Source: CAZRAL01 sp964598005 (GTDB lineage Bacteria > Pseudomonadota > Gammaproteobacteria > Burkholderiales > Usitatibacteraceae). From it: a stretch of 34,059 bases of DNA. Each line of letters begins with the position of its first letter. The first letter of the stretch is position 1. The notes below the pieces were generated by a model. The model ran no database searches and was not told the DNA's origin. It saw only the letters and a program-made list of their open reading frames with translations. Below are positions 1 to 4,911 of the stretch, piece by piece. The position numbers and the translations under genes were made by a program. The DNA lies in NCBI GenBank assembly GCA_964598005.1, contig CAZRAL010000028.1, forward strand, positions 1 through 34,059, in the 5' to 3' direction.

Positions 1-67
1 ACCGGACAGGTCGCGTGCTATAAATCCGGACAACTTAAAAACTCGCAACAAATTTTCATAAAAACGA

Positions 68-96
68 TTGACAATAAAACGATCGGGCAATATGAT
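68..96 (+). promoter_or_regulatory. Consensus sigma-70 promoter
   Basis: TTGACA (68-73) and TATGAT (91-96) are separated by exactly 17 bp, a near-perfect housekeeping promoter. The predicted start of transcription is about 103-104, on or next to an ATG at 104. Nothing larger than a tiny ORF lies before the intrinsic terminator at 250-292, so this promoter should make an RNA of about 190 nt. Confidence 0.75.
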
Positions 97-103
97 ACGC
101 GCC

Positions 104-292
104 ATGAATATTTTTCAATCCATAATAATTACTTGCGATCCAGGTGCGCATTTCGCTGTCAAGCGGCGTGCTTATCGACTGGATCCAGACTCAGGCTTTG
201 GGAAGGCTGAAAATTGACTGAATAGGTTGATAACAGGTCAGCAGTTTCCAAAGCCCGGAATACTCGATAAGAGCTCCGGGCTTTGTGTTTTT
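104..292 (+). ncRNA. Putative small RNA or leaderless mini-mRNA
   Basis: This is the span between the predicted transcription start and the terminator, about 190 nt. It contains a 37-codon ORF (ATG 104-106, TGA 215-217; product begins MNIFQSIIITCDPGAHF). The ATG would sit at the first base of the transcript, with no room for a ribosome binding site. It may therefore be a leaderless message or a non-coding RNA. I do not recognise the RNA: it does not resemble 6S, tmRNA or SRP RNA as I remember them. The function is unknown. The evidence is the paired promoter and terminator, not similarity. Confidence 0.45.
250..292 (+). terminator. Rho-independent terminator of the small transcript
   Basis: AAAGCCCGGA (250-259) pairs with TCCGGGCTTT (275-284) around a loop of about 15 nt and is followed by GTGTTTTT. 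It closes the unit that starts at the 68-96 promoter and separates it from the DUF1266 gene. Confidence 0.8.
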
Positions 293-315
293 AAACATTT
301 GTAGTTTATTGATCC

Positions 316-390
316 GGAACGATTAACTTTTGAATTTGTTCAGGTAATTCACCTCTGGTTCAATATGCAGCGTAGAGACTTCATCGTTCC
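316..390 (+). repeat. 75-bp repeat with inverted ends, copy 1
   Basis: The segment begins GGAACGATTAA and ends TTCATCGTTCC, so its ends are imperfect inverted repeats of each other. A second copy in the same orientation lies at 1144-1219. Shared blocks include the two ends, GAATTT, and most of a stretch ending in ...AGCATAGAAACTTC. The pair brackets the DUF1266 gene and could be MITE-like ends, a duplicated target or a structured RNA element. No coding content is seen. Confidence 0.65.
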
Positions 391-410
391 GAATTAATAA
401 AAGAAAAAAA

Positions 411-1124
411 ATGAAACTTCCCTCCCATTTTGAATGGATTATTTACGCTGTATTGGGTGGTATCGGCCTTTACGTGACTTACCCCTATCTCAGGCGGCTG
501 GTAAGATTCAAGCCCTATAACGTTGGTGAAATCGATTGGAATAAGCCCGAAGTGCGCAAGCTCGCGACCGGCTGTCACATGAACGCCCAATGCTATTTGC
601 GCTGGGATACCTTGCGTTCCGGCGATTCGCCACGTTTCGATGGCCTCCGCAGTTGGTGGGGCATTCGCGATCGGGGCTCAGCAATTGAAGTACTGAATTG
701 GTTGCGCGATGAAGGCCACCGAGCTGACTGGCAGGATACCGTATTGCATCATGCTCAATATGTTGGAGAAGATGTAGACGAGACATTGGCCCACGCCGAG
801 AAATTTTTGCTGAAGCACGGATTGATAAAAAGCCGTGCAGACTTTCAGGCCGGTGTATCGGCATGGGATTGGGGCCGTCTGGTGACGCTCAGTCGATGGT
901 GTTACGACCGCAAATATATAACGGAAGCCGAAGCTTGGCAGTACATCAACCATGCCACACAGCAAAGCCGGGCCGGATTTTCTTCATGGGAAACATATTC
1001 GCAAAGTTACATGATCGGGCAGTTTCTGTGGAACCCCGATCCGTCCGAAAATGAACCCATGGTCACGTTTGTTAAGGATTTGCTGAAAAGTGAAAAAAGC
1101 CCGCTGAAACGTATTCGCTGGTAA
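411..1124 (+). CDS. DUF1266 domain protein with N-terminal membrane anchor
   Basis: This 237-residue protein has one hydrophobic segment at about residues 10-28 (WIIYAVLGGIGLYVTYPYL), followed by a cytoplasmic domain. Features of the DUF1266 (YbeU/YbeR-type) family are visible. They are a WGI...A...LNWLRDEGHR block at about 84-105, AWDWGRLVTLSRWCYDRKYI at about 151-170, an EAW segment, and a SSWETYSQSYMIGQFLW block near the C-terminus. The biochemical function of the family is unknown. The start is ATG 411, preceded by a weak A-rich AAAAGAAAAA rather than a clear Shine-Dalgarno. The gene stands alone between two 75-76 bp repeats, which suggests a small mobile or duplicated cargo unit. I am confident of the family but assign no function. 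Confidence 0.85.
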   Translation: MKLPSHFEWIIYAVLGGIGLYVTYPYLRRLVRFKPYNVGEIDWNKPEVRKLATGCHMNAQCYLRWDTLRSGDSPRFDGLRSWWGIRDRGSAIEVLNWLRDEGHRADWQDTVLHHAQYVGEDVDETLAHAEKFLLKHGLIKSRADFQAGVSAWDWGRLVTLSRWCYDRKYITEAEAWQYINHATQQSRAGFSSWETYSQSYMIGQFLWNPDPSENEPMVTFVKDLLKSEKSPLKRIRW

Positions 1125-1143
1125 AAAGTGTGTCTATTCCTTC

Positions 1144-1219
1144 GGAACGATTAAGGTGCGAATTTATGCGGATAATCTTCGCTTGGTCTCAATAAACAGC
1201 ATAGAAACTTCATCGTTCC
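1144..1219 (+). repeat. 76-bp repeat with inverted ends, copy 2
   Basis: This is the second copy of the element at 316-390. It begins GGAACGATTAA and ends AACTTCATCGTTCC, with diverged middle sequence and the conserved stretch AGCATAGAAACTTCATCG. It starts 20 bp after the DUF1266 stop codon. Confidence 0.65.
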
Positions 1220-1431
1220 AGATCAATGTACGGTTTACTGAAATGAATTCGAAATCCAATTTAATGTTGCATAGCGCTCCGATGAAGCCTCGTAAAGGCC
1301 GGATTGCCCCAGCACGTATAGTGCGGCTCAAGCCGGCACAACACATTGCGTATGGTTACGATATGCACTGGCATGGACTGTCGCTTCACCTCGCCGATAC
1401 TTATACAAACTTTAAAGATCGACCGCAATAC
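1220..1431 (+). other. Gene-poor stretch before the hairpin block
   Basis: No recognisable gene is present. An open frame from 1156 to 1458 runs through repeat copy 2 and a hairpin and has no family resemblance, so it is not annotated. A small hairpin, GTGCGGC-TCAA-GCC-G-GCAC, lies at 1321-1339. The sequence may belong to the leader of the structured region that follows. Confidence 0.4.
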
Positions 1432-1527
1432 GCACTCCGGGAACGGTTCATGATGTGAACCGTTTTACAAGAACCGAAAATGTTTTTGAAAACCCGGAGT
1501 GCCGAAAGGTCTTCGGGTTTTTTTGTT
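1432..1527 (+). promoter_or_regulatory. Nested alternative hairpins, attenuator-like, with terminator
   Basis: Three pairings are visible. GCACTCCGGG (1432-1441) pairs perfectly with CCCGGAGTGC (1493-1502). Inside it, AACGGTTCA (1442-1450) pairs perfectly with TGAACCGTT (1456-1464). A terminator-like stem pairs AAAACCCG (1489-1496) with CGGGTTTT (about 1514-1521), followed by more T. The first and third stems share bases 1493-1496 and so exclude each other, as in an antiterminator/terminator switch. It lies just upstream of the tRNA-like cluster. Confidence 0.55.
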
Positions 1528-1547
1528 TTTGGATGGTTGGCCGAGTG

Positions 1548-1615
1548 ATCGAAGACGGGTTCGATGACATGCGGCGAATGTCATGAAACATTTGCCGCCG
1601 TCAAAAATTTTCATG
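1548..1615 (+). other. Cluster of short perfect inverted repeats
   Basis: ATCGAA (1548-1553) pairs with TTCGAT (1560-1565), ATGACAT (1564-1570) with ATGTCAT (1578-1584), and CATGAAA (1582-1588) with TTTCATG (1609-1615). The last ends 9 bp before the first tRNA-like gene. They could be protein-binding palindromes or leader RNA structure. No clear -35/-10 or -24/-12 promoter was found in this stretch. Confidence 0.4.
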
Positions 1616-1624
1616 ATTGTTTAT

Positions 1625-1696
1625 GGTGATCTTGGTGTAGTGATAGCACATCGCGCTGTGAACGCGAAAGCCTCGGTTTGATTCCGACGATCACCC
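1625..1696 (+). tRNA. tRNA-His-like (GTG), degenerate
   Basis: The acceptor arm GGTGATC pairs with GATCACC over 7 bp. The anticodon arm TCGCG-CTGTGAA-CGCGA has anticodon GTG. The T arm has a mismatch at 49-65, and the T loop is TTTGATT, with T in place of the conserved C56. The D arm is short and shifted. There is no encoded G at -1 and no CCA: the bases after C73 are C-A-A. These defects argue for a tRNA-like RNA or a decaying tRNA rather than a normal tRNA-His. Confidence 0.6.
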
Positions 1697-1700
1697 CAAT

Positions 1701-1776
1701 TAGTGTATAACTCAACAGGAAGAGTAGGAGACTCTTAATCTCAATGTTGTGGGTTTGAGTCCCATTGTACCAACCA
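1701..1776 (+). tRNA. tRNA-Lys-like (CTT), degenerate acceptor
   Basis: The D arm ACTC/GAGT and the T arm GTGGG-TTTGAGT-CCCAT are well formed. The anticodon arm GGAGA-CTCTTAA-TCTCA gives CTT, with one end mismatch. The acceptor TAGTGTA/TGTACCA has one mismatch and two wobbles and starts with T. CCA is encoded at 1774-1776. The T loop again carries T at position 56. It starts only 4 nt after the preceding tRNA-like gene. Confidence 0.6.
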
Positions 1777-1939
1777 TTATTTGCTATATTCATCAGTATT
1801 CGATCCACGCGAAAGCGCAGATCAAAAAGAATTCGTTGTAGAACGTATTGCAGCGGGTGAGGCTCGTGAGTCCTCCCTGGTGCGCTATCCCTGAAAATCG
1901 GGAGGGCGTATACCGCGATGCGGAAAGCAGCGGATGTTG
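1777..1939 (+). other. Structured spacer inside the tRNA-like array
   Basis: No tRNA T-arm signature or gene is seen. Two inverted repeats are present: CCTCCC (1872-1877) with GGGAGG (1900-1905), and CCGC (1913-1916) with GCGG (1920-1923). It may hold a further, unrecognisable tRNA-like unit or a processing region. Confidence 0.4.
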
Positions 1940-2011
1940 GGTAATTTAGCTCAGTGGTAGAGCACAGACCTAATCCGTCTGAGGTCGTGGGTTCGAGTCC
2001 CATATTTACCA
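1940..2011 (+). tRNA. tRNA-like, anticodon loop CTAATCC (AAT read-out)
   Basis: The D arm (GCTC/GAGC), the anticodon stem CAGAC/GTCTG and the T arm GTGGG-TTCGAGT-CCCAT are canonical. The acceptor GGTAATT/ATTTACC has one T-T mismatch. The 7-nt loop CTAATCC would give anticodon AAT with C at position 37, where functional tRNAs have a purine, and AAT is very rare in bacteria. No CCA is encoded. The fold is clearly tRNA-like, but decoding is doubtful. Confidence 0.6.
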
Positions 2012-2012
2012 T

Positions 2013-2086
2013 GTTTCCATAGCTCATTTGGGTAGAGCAATCGGTTCCCAATCGATGGGTAGCGGGTTCGACTCCCGTTGGAAAAG
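2013..2086 (+). tRNA. tRNA-Gly-like (CCC)
   Basis: The D arm GCTC/GAGC, the anticodon arm ATCGG-TTCCCAA-TCGAT (anticodon CCC) and the T arm GCGGG-TTCGACT-CCCGT form a good cloverleaf. The acceptor GTTTCCA/TGGAAAA pairs except for position 1-72. CCA is not encoded: GCAA follows. It begins one nucleotide after the previous unit, so the two must be processed from one transcript. Confidence 0.65.
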
Positions 2087-2135
2087 CAAGGTCTCTGTAA
2101 AAGACCATTTAACTGTAGTACCCGGGCCGGCTCCG

Positions 2136-2211
2136 GTGAAATGTGCCGTTGTTGTTTGATGCATTTCACACCGCCCACCTCGCTTGTGCGCTGCTCGCGC
2201 GCCTATGCGAG
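2136..2211 (+). other. Two consecutive hairpins in the slipin leader
   Basis: GTGAAATG (2136-2143) pairs perfectly with CATTTCAC (2162-2169). CTCGC (2179-2183) pairs with GCGAG (2207-2211) around an inner GCGC/GCGC pairing. Neither is followed by a T-tract, so they are unlikely to be terminators. They belong to a 200-nt stretch of back-to-back structure between the tRNA-like array and slipin. Confidence 0.45.
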
Positions 2212-2220
2212 ACAGTTCAA

Positions 2221-2283
2221 ACCGCTTGTTGCGGGCTAAGGTTATTTGCTGTTTGGAATAACTGAAACCTGTCGGCAAGTGGT
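2221..2283 (+). ncRNA. Long interrupted stem-loop, candidate structured RNA
   Basis: ACCGCTTGTTG (2221-2231) pairs with CGGCAAGTGGT (2273-2283): 11 bp, three of them G-U. Next, CGGG (2232-2235) pairs with CCTG (2268-2271), with T2272 bulged. A 4x4 internal loop (CTAA/GAAA) follows, then GGTTATT (2240-2246) pairs with AATAACT (2257-2263) around a 10-nt loop. A 63-nt stem with an internal loop next to tRNA-like modules recalls the layout of bacterial Y RNAs. That link is inference from shape and position only. It could equally be a cis-acting leader element of slipin. Confidence 0.45.
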
Positions 2284-2343
2284 GCGGCTGCTCTCCCGTA
2301 TGCGCAACACTGCGTCCGCTGGGTGGCCGGGGGGCCGGACCAC
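2284..2343 (+). promoter_or_regulatory. GC-rich hairpins just upstream of the slipin RBS
   Basis: GCGG (2284-2287) with CCGC (2316-2319) encloses CGCA (2303-2306) with TGCG (2311-2314). Then GTGGCCGG (2323-2330), a GGGG loop and CCGG-A-CCAC (2335-2343) form a very stable short hairpin. Only about 7 nt separate it from the Shine-Dalgarno region (AAGAAAGGAAG), so it could influence translation initiation or act as an RNA 3' end or processing point. Confidence 0.45.
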
Positions 2344-2367
2344 ATTTACAAGAAAGGAAGAATTACG

Positions 2368-3510
2368 ATGTTAAAAATGTTTCATATTAAAAAAGACGAA
2401 CGTGGCTTGCTGTTAAAACAAGGCGACTTCGCTGCAATTTTGACTGCAGGGGAATATACTTTTTTTGATCCGCTGGCTCGCTTGAGGCTGGAAAAATTTT
2501 CCCTCAGCAAAACGCAATTTGATCACCCGTTGGCGGACTATCTGTTGAAAGCCGAGCTGGAAGTTGTTCGACGCGAATTCCACGTGATTCAGCTGGGGCC
2601 AACCGAGGTCGGGTTGCGTTACGAGAACGGTGTGCTGGCCGAATTGCTGGCGCCCAATACCCGCCTTCTATACTGGAAGGGTTACATCGATCTCAAGTTC
2701 GAGGTAGTCAACATCGCTGAGGAATTTGCGGTAACAAGCAAACTTGTTCCGCAAATCTTTACCAATGCACGTACCAAGATCAGCGGGATTGAAGGTGTGT
2801 TTACTGTGCAGGTGCCGCAGTACCACGTAGCGGTGCTGTATGTGGATGGCAAGGTGGCGAAATTATTGGAGCCGGGTGTTTCAGCATTCTATAAGTTCAC
2901 CCGCGATTTGCGTGCCGATATCGTCGATCTGCGCTTGCAGGTGCTGGAGGTGGCTGGGCAGGAAATTTTGACCAGAGATAAGGTCTCGTTACGCGTCAAC
3001 TTGACAGCTGGCTACCGGATCAGCGATGTACTGGCGGCTTATGCCAAACAAGCCAAACCGGTCGACTTCCTGTACAAGGAGTTGCAGTTTGGGCTGCGCG
3101 CTGCCGTAGGTACCCGTACGCTCGATGAATTGCTGGAAAACAAGCATGTCATCGATGAGGTGGTGAACGAGCATATCAAGCGCCGGTTAACCGGCAAGGA
3201 TGGAGGCTACGGCCTCGAAGTCGAGTCAGTTGGAGTAAAGGACATCATCCTGCCGGGCGAGATGAAGGCTATTCTGGCTAAAGTAGTAGAGGCCGAAAAG
3301 GTGGCGCAGGCCAACGTGATTCGTCGTCGTGAAGAAACCGCGGCTACCCGCTCTTTGCTCAACACCGCTCGTGTGATGGAAGACAACCCGACCGCGCTGC
3401 GTTTGAAAGAGCTGGAAACGCTGGAAAAGGTCACCGAGAAGATCGACAAGATCTCCGTATTCGGCGGCCTCGACGGAGTGCTGAAGGATCTGGTGAAAAT
3501 CCGTCCGTAG
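2368..3510 (+). CDS. Slipin family SPFH/Band 7 protein
   Basis: This 380-residue protein has a stomatin/prohibitin-like core. It includes FHIKKDERGLLLKQGDF at the N-terminus, repeated Band 7 blocks such as IEGVFTVQVPQYHVAVLYVDGKV and LEVAGQEILTRDKVSLRVNLTAGYRI at about 200-230, and a DELL..KHVIDEVV segment. The C-terminus is a long Glu/Lys/Arg-rich helix (VVEAEKVAQANVIRRREE). There is no N-terminal transmembrane helix, unlike many stomatins, so it may be peripheral or cytosolic. ATG 2368 is chosen over upstream in-frame codons because AAGAAAGGAAG lies 8 nt before it and the upstream frame runs through a hairpin. Slipins form oligomers. Members of this family are found with RNA-repair genes in some proteobacteria (recalled, not checked), which fits the tRNA-like leader here. 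Confidence 0.9.
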   Translation: MLKMFHIKKDERGLLLKQGDFAAILTAGEYTFFDPLARLRLEKFSLSKTQFDHPLADYLLKAELEVVRREFHVIQLGPTEVGLRYENGVLAELLAPNTRLLYWKGYIDLKFEVVNIAEEFAVTSKLVPQIFTNARTKISGIEGVFTVQVPQYHVAVLYVDGKVAKLLEPGVSAFYKFTRDLRADIVDLRLQVLEVAGQEILTRDKVSLRVNLTAGYRISDVLAAYAKQAKPVDFLYKELQFGLRAAVGTRTLDELLENKHVIDEVVNEHIKRRLTGKDGGYGLEVESVGVKDIILPGEMKAILAKVVEAEKVAQANVIRRREETAATRSLLNTARVMEDNPTALRLKELETLEKVTEKIDKISVFGGLDGVLKDLVKIRP

Positions 3511-3523
3511 GCAAGTAGAAGTA

Positions 3524-3562
3524 GAAAAATAGGTGGCCAGTCTCTCGGAGGCTGGCTGCCAT
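3524..3562. terminator. Probable terminator between convergent slipin and gtrA
   Basis: GCCAG (3536-3540) pairs with CTGGC (3552-3556), with flanking GG/CC pairs. Read on the minus strand, the stem is followed by TATTTTT, which suits termination of the gtrA transcript. Read on the plus strand the T-tract is poor, so it is weaker for slipin. Confidence 0.5.
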
Positions 3563-3598
3563 TTATTCAGCATTCAGTGACTTTGGCACCTTATCAGC

Positions 3599-3976
3599 CT
3601 AGCGAAATGCCCACCGTTGTGAACTTATAAAATTAATGCTCAGCCCAGCAATGGAGCCTGCAGCCACCCCTAACCAAGGATACTGCTGTACTTCGCTGAA
3701 AGTGACAATGACGATTACAAAAACGGCATAATTTACCAGTGCCCCTAGGATCATCAAGGCAAGGTAACGTGACCATTCGTTGTATCCAGCAGGCTGCTTT
3801 ACATTGAAGGTATAGCGCCGATTCAGAAACCAGGTTGCACTGGCTGCCGCTATAAATGAAATAATGCGTCCCAGATATAAATTCAGTCCGGCTTTGGATA
3901 CCAGAATTTGCAGGCCCCCAGCATCGATGACAAAACCCAGCGTACCCACCAGGCAAAAACGCAATAGTTGGCTCAA
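3599..3976 (-). CDS. gtrA: GtrA family membrane protein (lipid-linked sugar flippase)
   Basis: This 125-residue protein matches the GtrA fold. It has four hydrophobic segments and family blocks LLRFCLVGTLGFVIDAG at the N-terminus, ATWFLNRRYTF at about 60 and a C-terminal FISSQRWAFR. GtrA proteins are thought to flip undecaprenyl- or decaprenyl-linked sugars across the inner membrane. The start chosen is TTG at 3976. It overlaps the upstream stop as TTGA, giving normal length and translational coupling. A longer frame further upstream lies inside the glycosyltransferase gene. It is the last gene of the minus-strand run and a partner of the adjacent GT2 and GT-C genes. Confidence 0.8.
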   Translation of the reverse strand: MSQLLRFCLVGTLGFVIDAGGLQILVSKAGLNLYLGRIISFIAAASATWFLNRRYTFNVKQPAGYNEWSRYLALMILGALVNYAVFVIVIVTFSEVQQYPWLGVAAGSIAGLSINFISSQRWAFR

Positions 3977-4911
3977 AGCGAAGCCTGGGACGACTTGATT
4001 TGCAGATAAATCATGCGCTTCATTTCGTGTCGGCCGCGCGAGACGGTATCCAGAATCAATCCGCAGGCCAGGGATAAAAATGCCAGCAGCGTCATTCCGG
4101 TTACCAAAATTGCAGTCGGAAATCTCGGTACTAACCCGGTTTCGGCATAAGTCAAGAATAGCGGAACGGCCAGTATCAATGCAGCCAAACCAAGCAGCAT
4201 GCTCAGGCAACCGAAAAATGCCAGAGGGCGCTCCTGCTTGAACAGTTTCACAATGGTTATCAGGATGCGCATGCCATCACGATAGGTATTGAGCTTGCTC
4301 ACCGAGCCCTCCGGGCGGGATTGGTACGGGGTATCAATTTCATCGATGGGCATGCGCAATTCAAGGGCATGGACCGTCAATTCCGTTTCAATTTCGAAGC
4401 CGTTGGATAAAGCGGGAAACGATTTCACAAAGCGCCGCGAAAATACCCGATAGCCGGAAAGAATGTCGGTAAATGCCCGTCCGAATAACAATCCAACACA
4501 TCCCGTCAATACACGATTCCCTGCACGATGCCCTTTGCGGTAGGCGGCCTGTTCCTCGGTGACTCACTTCCCCACCACCATATCAAGATTTTCGTTAATG
4601 AGCCGGGCGACCATTTTTTCCGCGCTTGTGGCGTGGTAGGTATCATCGCCATCCACCAGCACATAGACATCGGCCTCGACATCTGCAAACATGCGGCGTA
4701 CGACATTGCCTTTGCCTTGCAACGTTACCCGGCGAACCTGTGCCCCTGCCTGCGTAGCGACTTCGATGGTTCGATCACGCGAATTGTTGTCAAAAACATA
4801 AATTTCCGCATGCGGCAATGCGGCGCGAAAATCGCGGACAACCGAACCAATAGCGATTTCTTCGTTGTAACAGGGAATTAATACCGCTACCCGAAATGTT
4901 GAACCAGTCAT
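3973..4911 (-). pseudogene. GT2 polyprenyl-phosphate glycosyltransferase, in-frame TGA
   Basis: If read through, this is a 312-residue DPM1/GtrB-type GT2 enzyme. It has VAVLIPCYNEE near the start, DNNSRDRT at about 42, the DXD-type VLVDGDDTY at about 88, and SGYRVFSRRF and KLNTYRDGMRIL downstream. Two C-terminal membrane helices follow. Codon 116 is TGA (4564-4566), between ...DMVVGK and VTEEQAAYRKGHRAGNRVLTG. The frame is unchanged on both sides, and homologues usually have Arg there, so a single CGA to TGA change is the simplest cause. The upstream piece keeps the nucleotide-binding and DXD motifs but loses the rest. The ATG overlaps the GT-C stop (ATGA). Sequencing error or readthrough cannot be excluded. 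Confidence 0.75.

Noticed and set aside
1373..1392. Sigma-54 promoter (TGGCATGGACTGTCGCT), which RtcR-type control would need
   Set aside because: The GG and GC elements are 11 nt apart instead of 10 and the -12 box is a poor match.
1156..1458. 100-codon open frame after the DUF1266 gene
   Set aside because: It runs through a repeat copy and a hairpin, has no recognisable family, and lacks a ribosome binding site.
1625..2086. A suppressor tRNA in the array that would read the in-frame TGA and TAG codons
   Set aside because: The visible anticodons are GTG, CTT, AAT (odd) and CCC. None pairs with UGA or UAG.
1611..2278. Minus-strand open frames across the tRNA-like array
   Set aside because: They are antisense readings of tRNA T-arm sequence with no protein-like features.
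2323..2367. Upstream extension of slipin from a GTG at 2323
   Set aside because: The extension is encoded by a GC hairpin, and the ATG at 2368 has a good Shine-Dalgarno at proper spacing.
3977..4210. Longer GtrA start inside the GT2 gene
   Set aside because: It adds about 78 residues not present in the family and overlaps the GT2 coding sequence. The TTG at 3976 gives the normal length.
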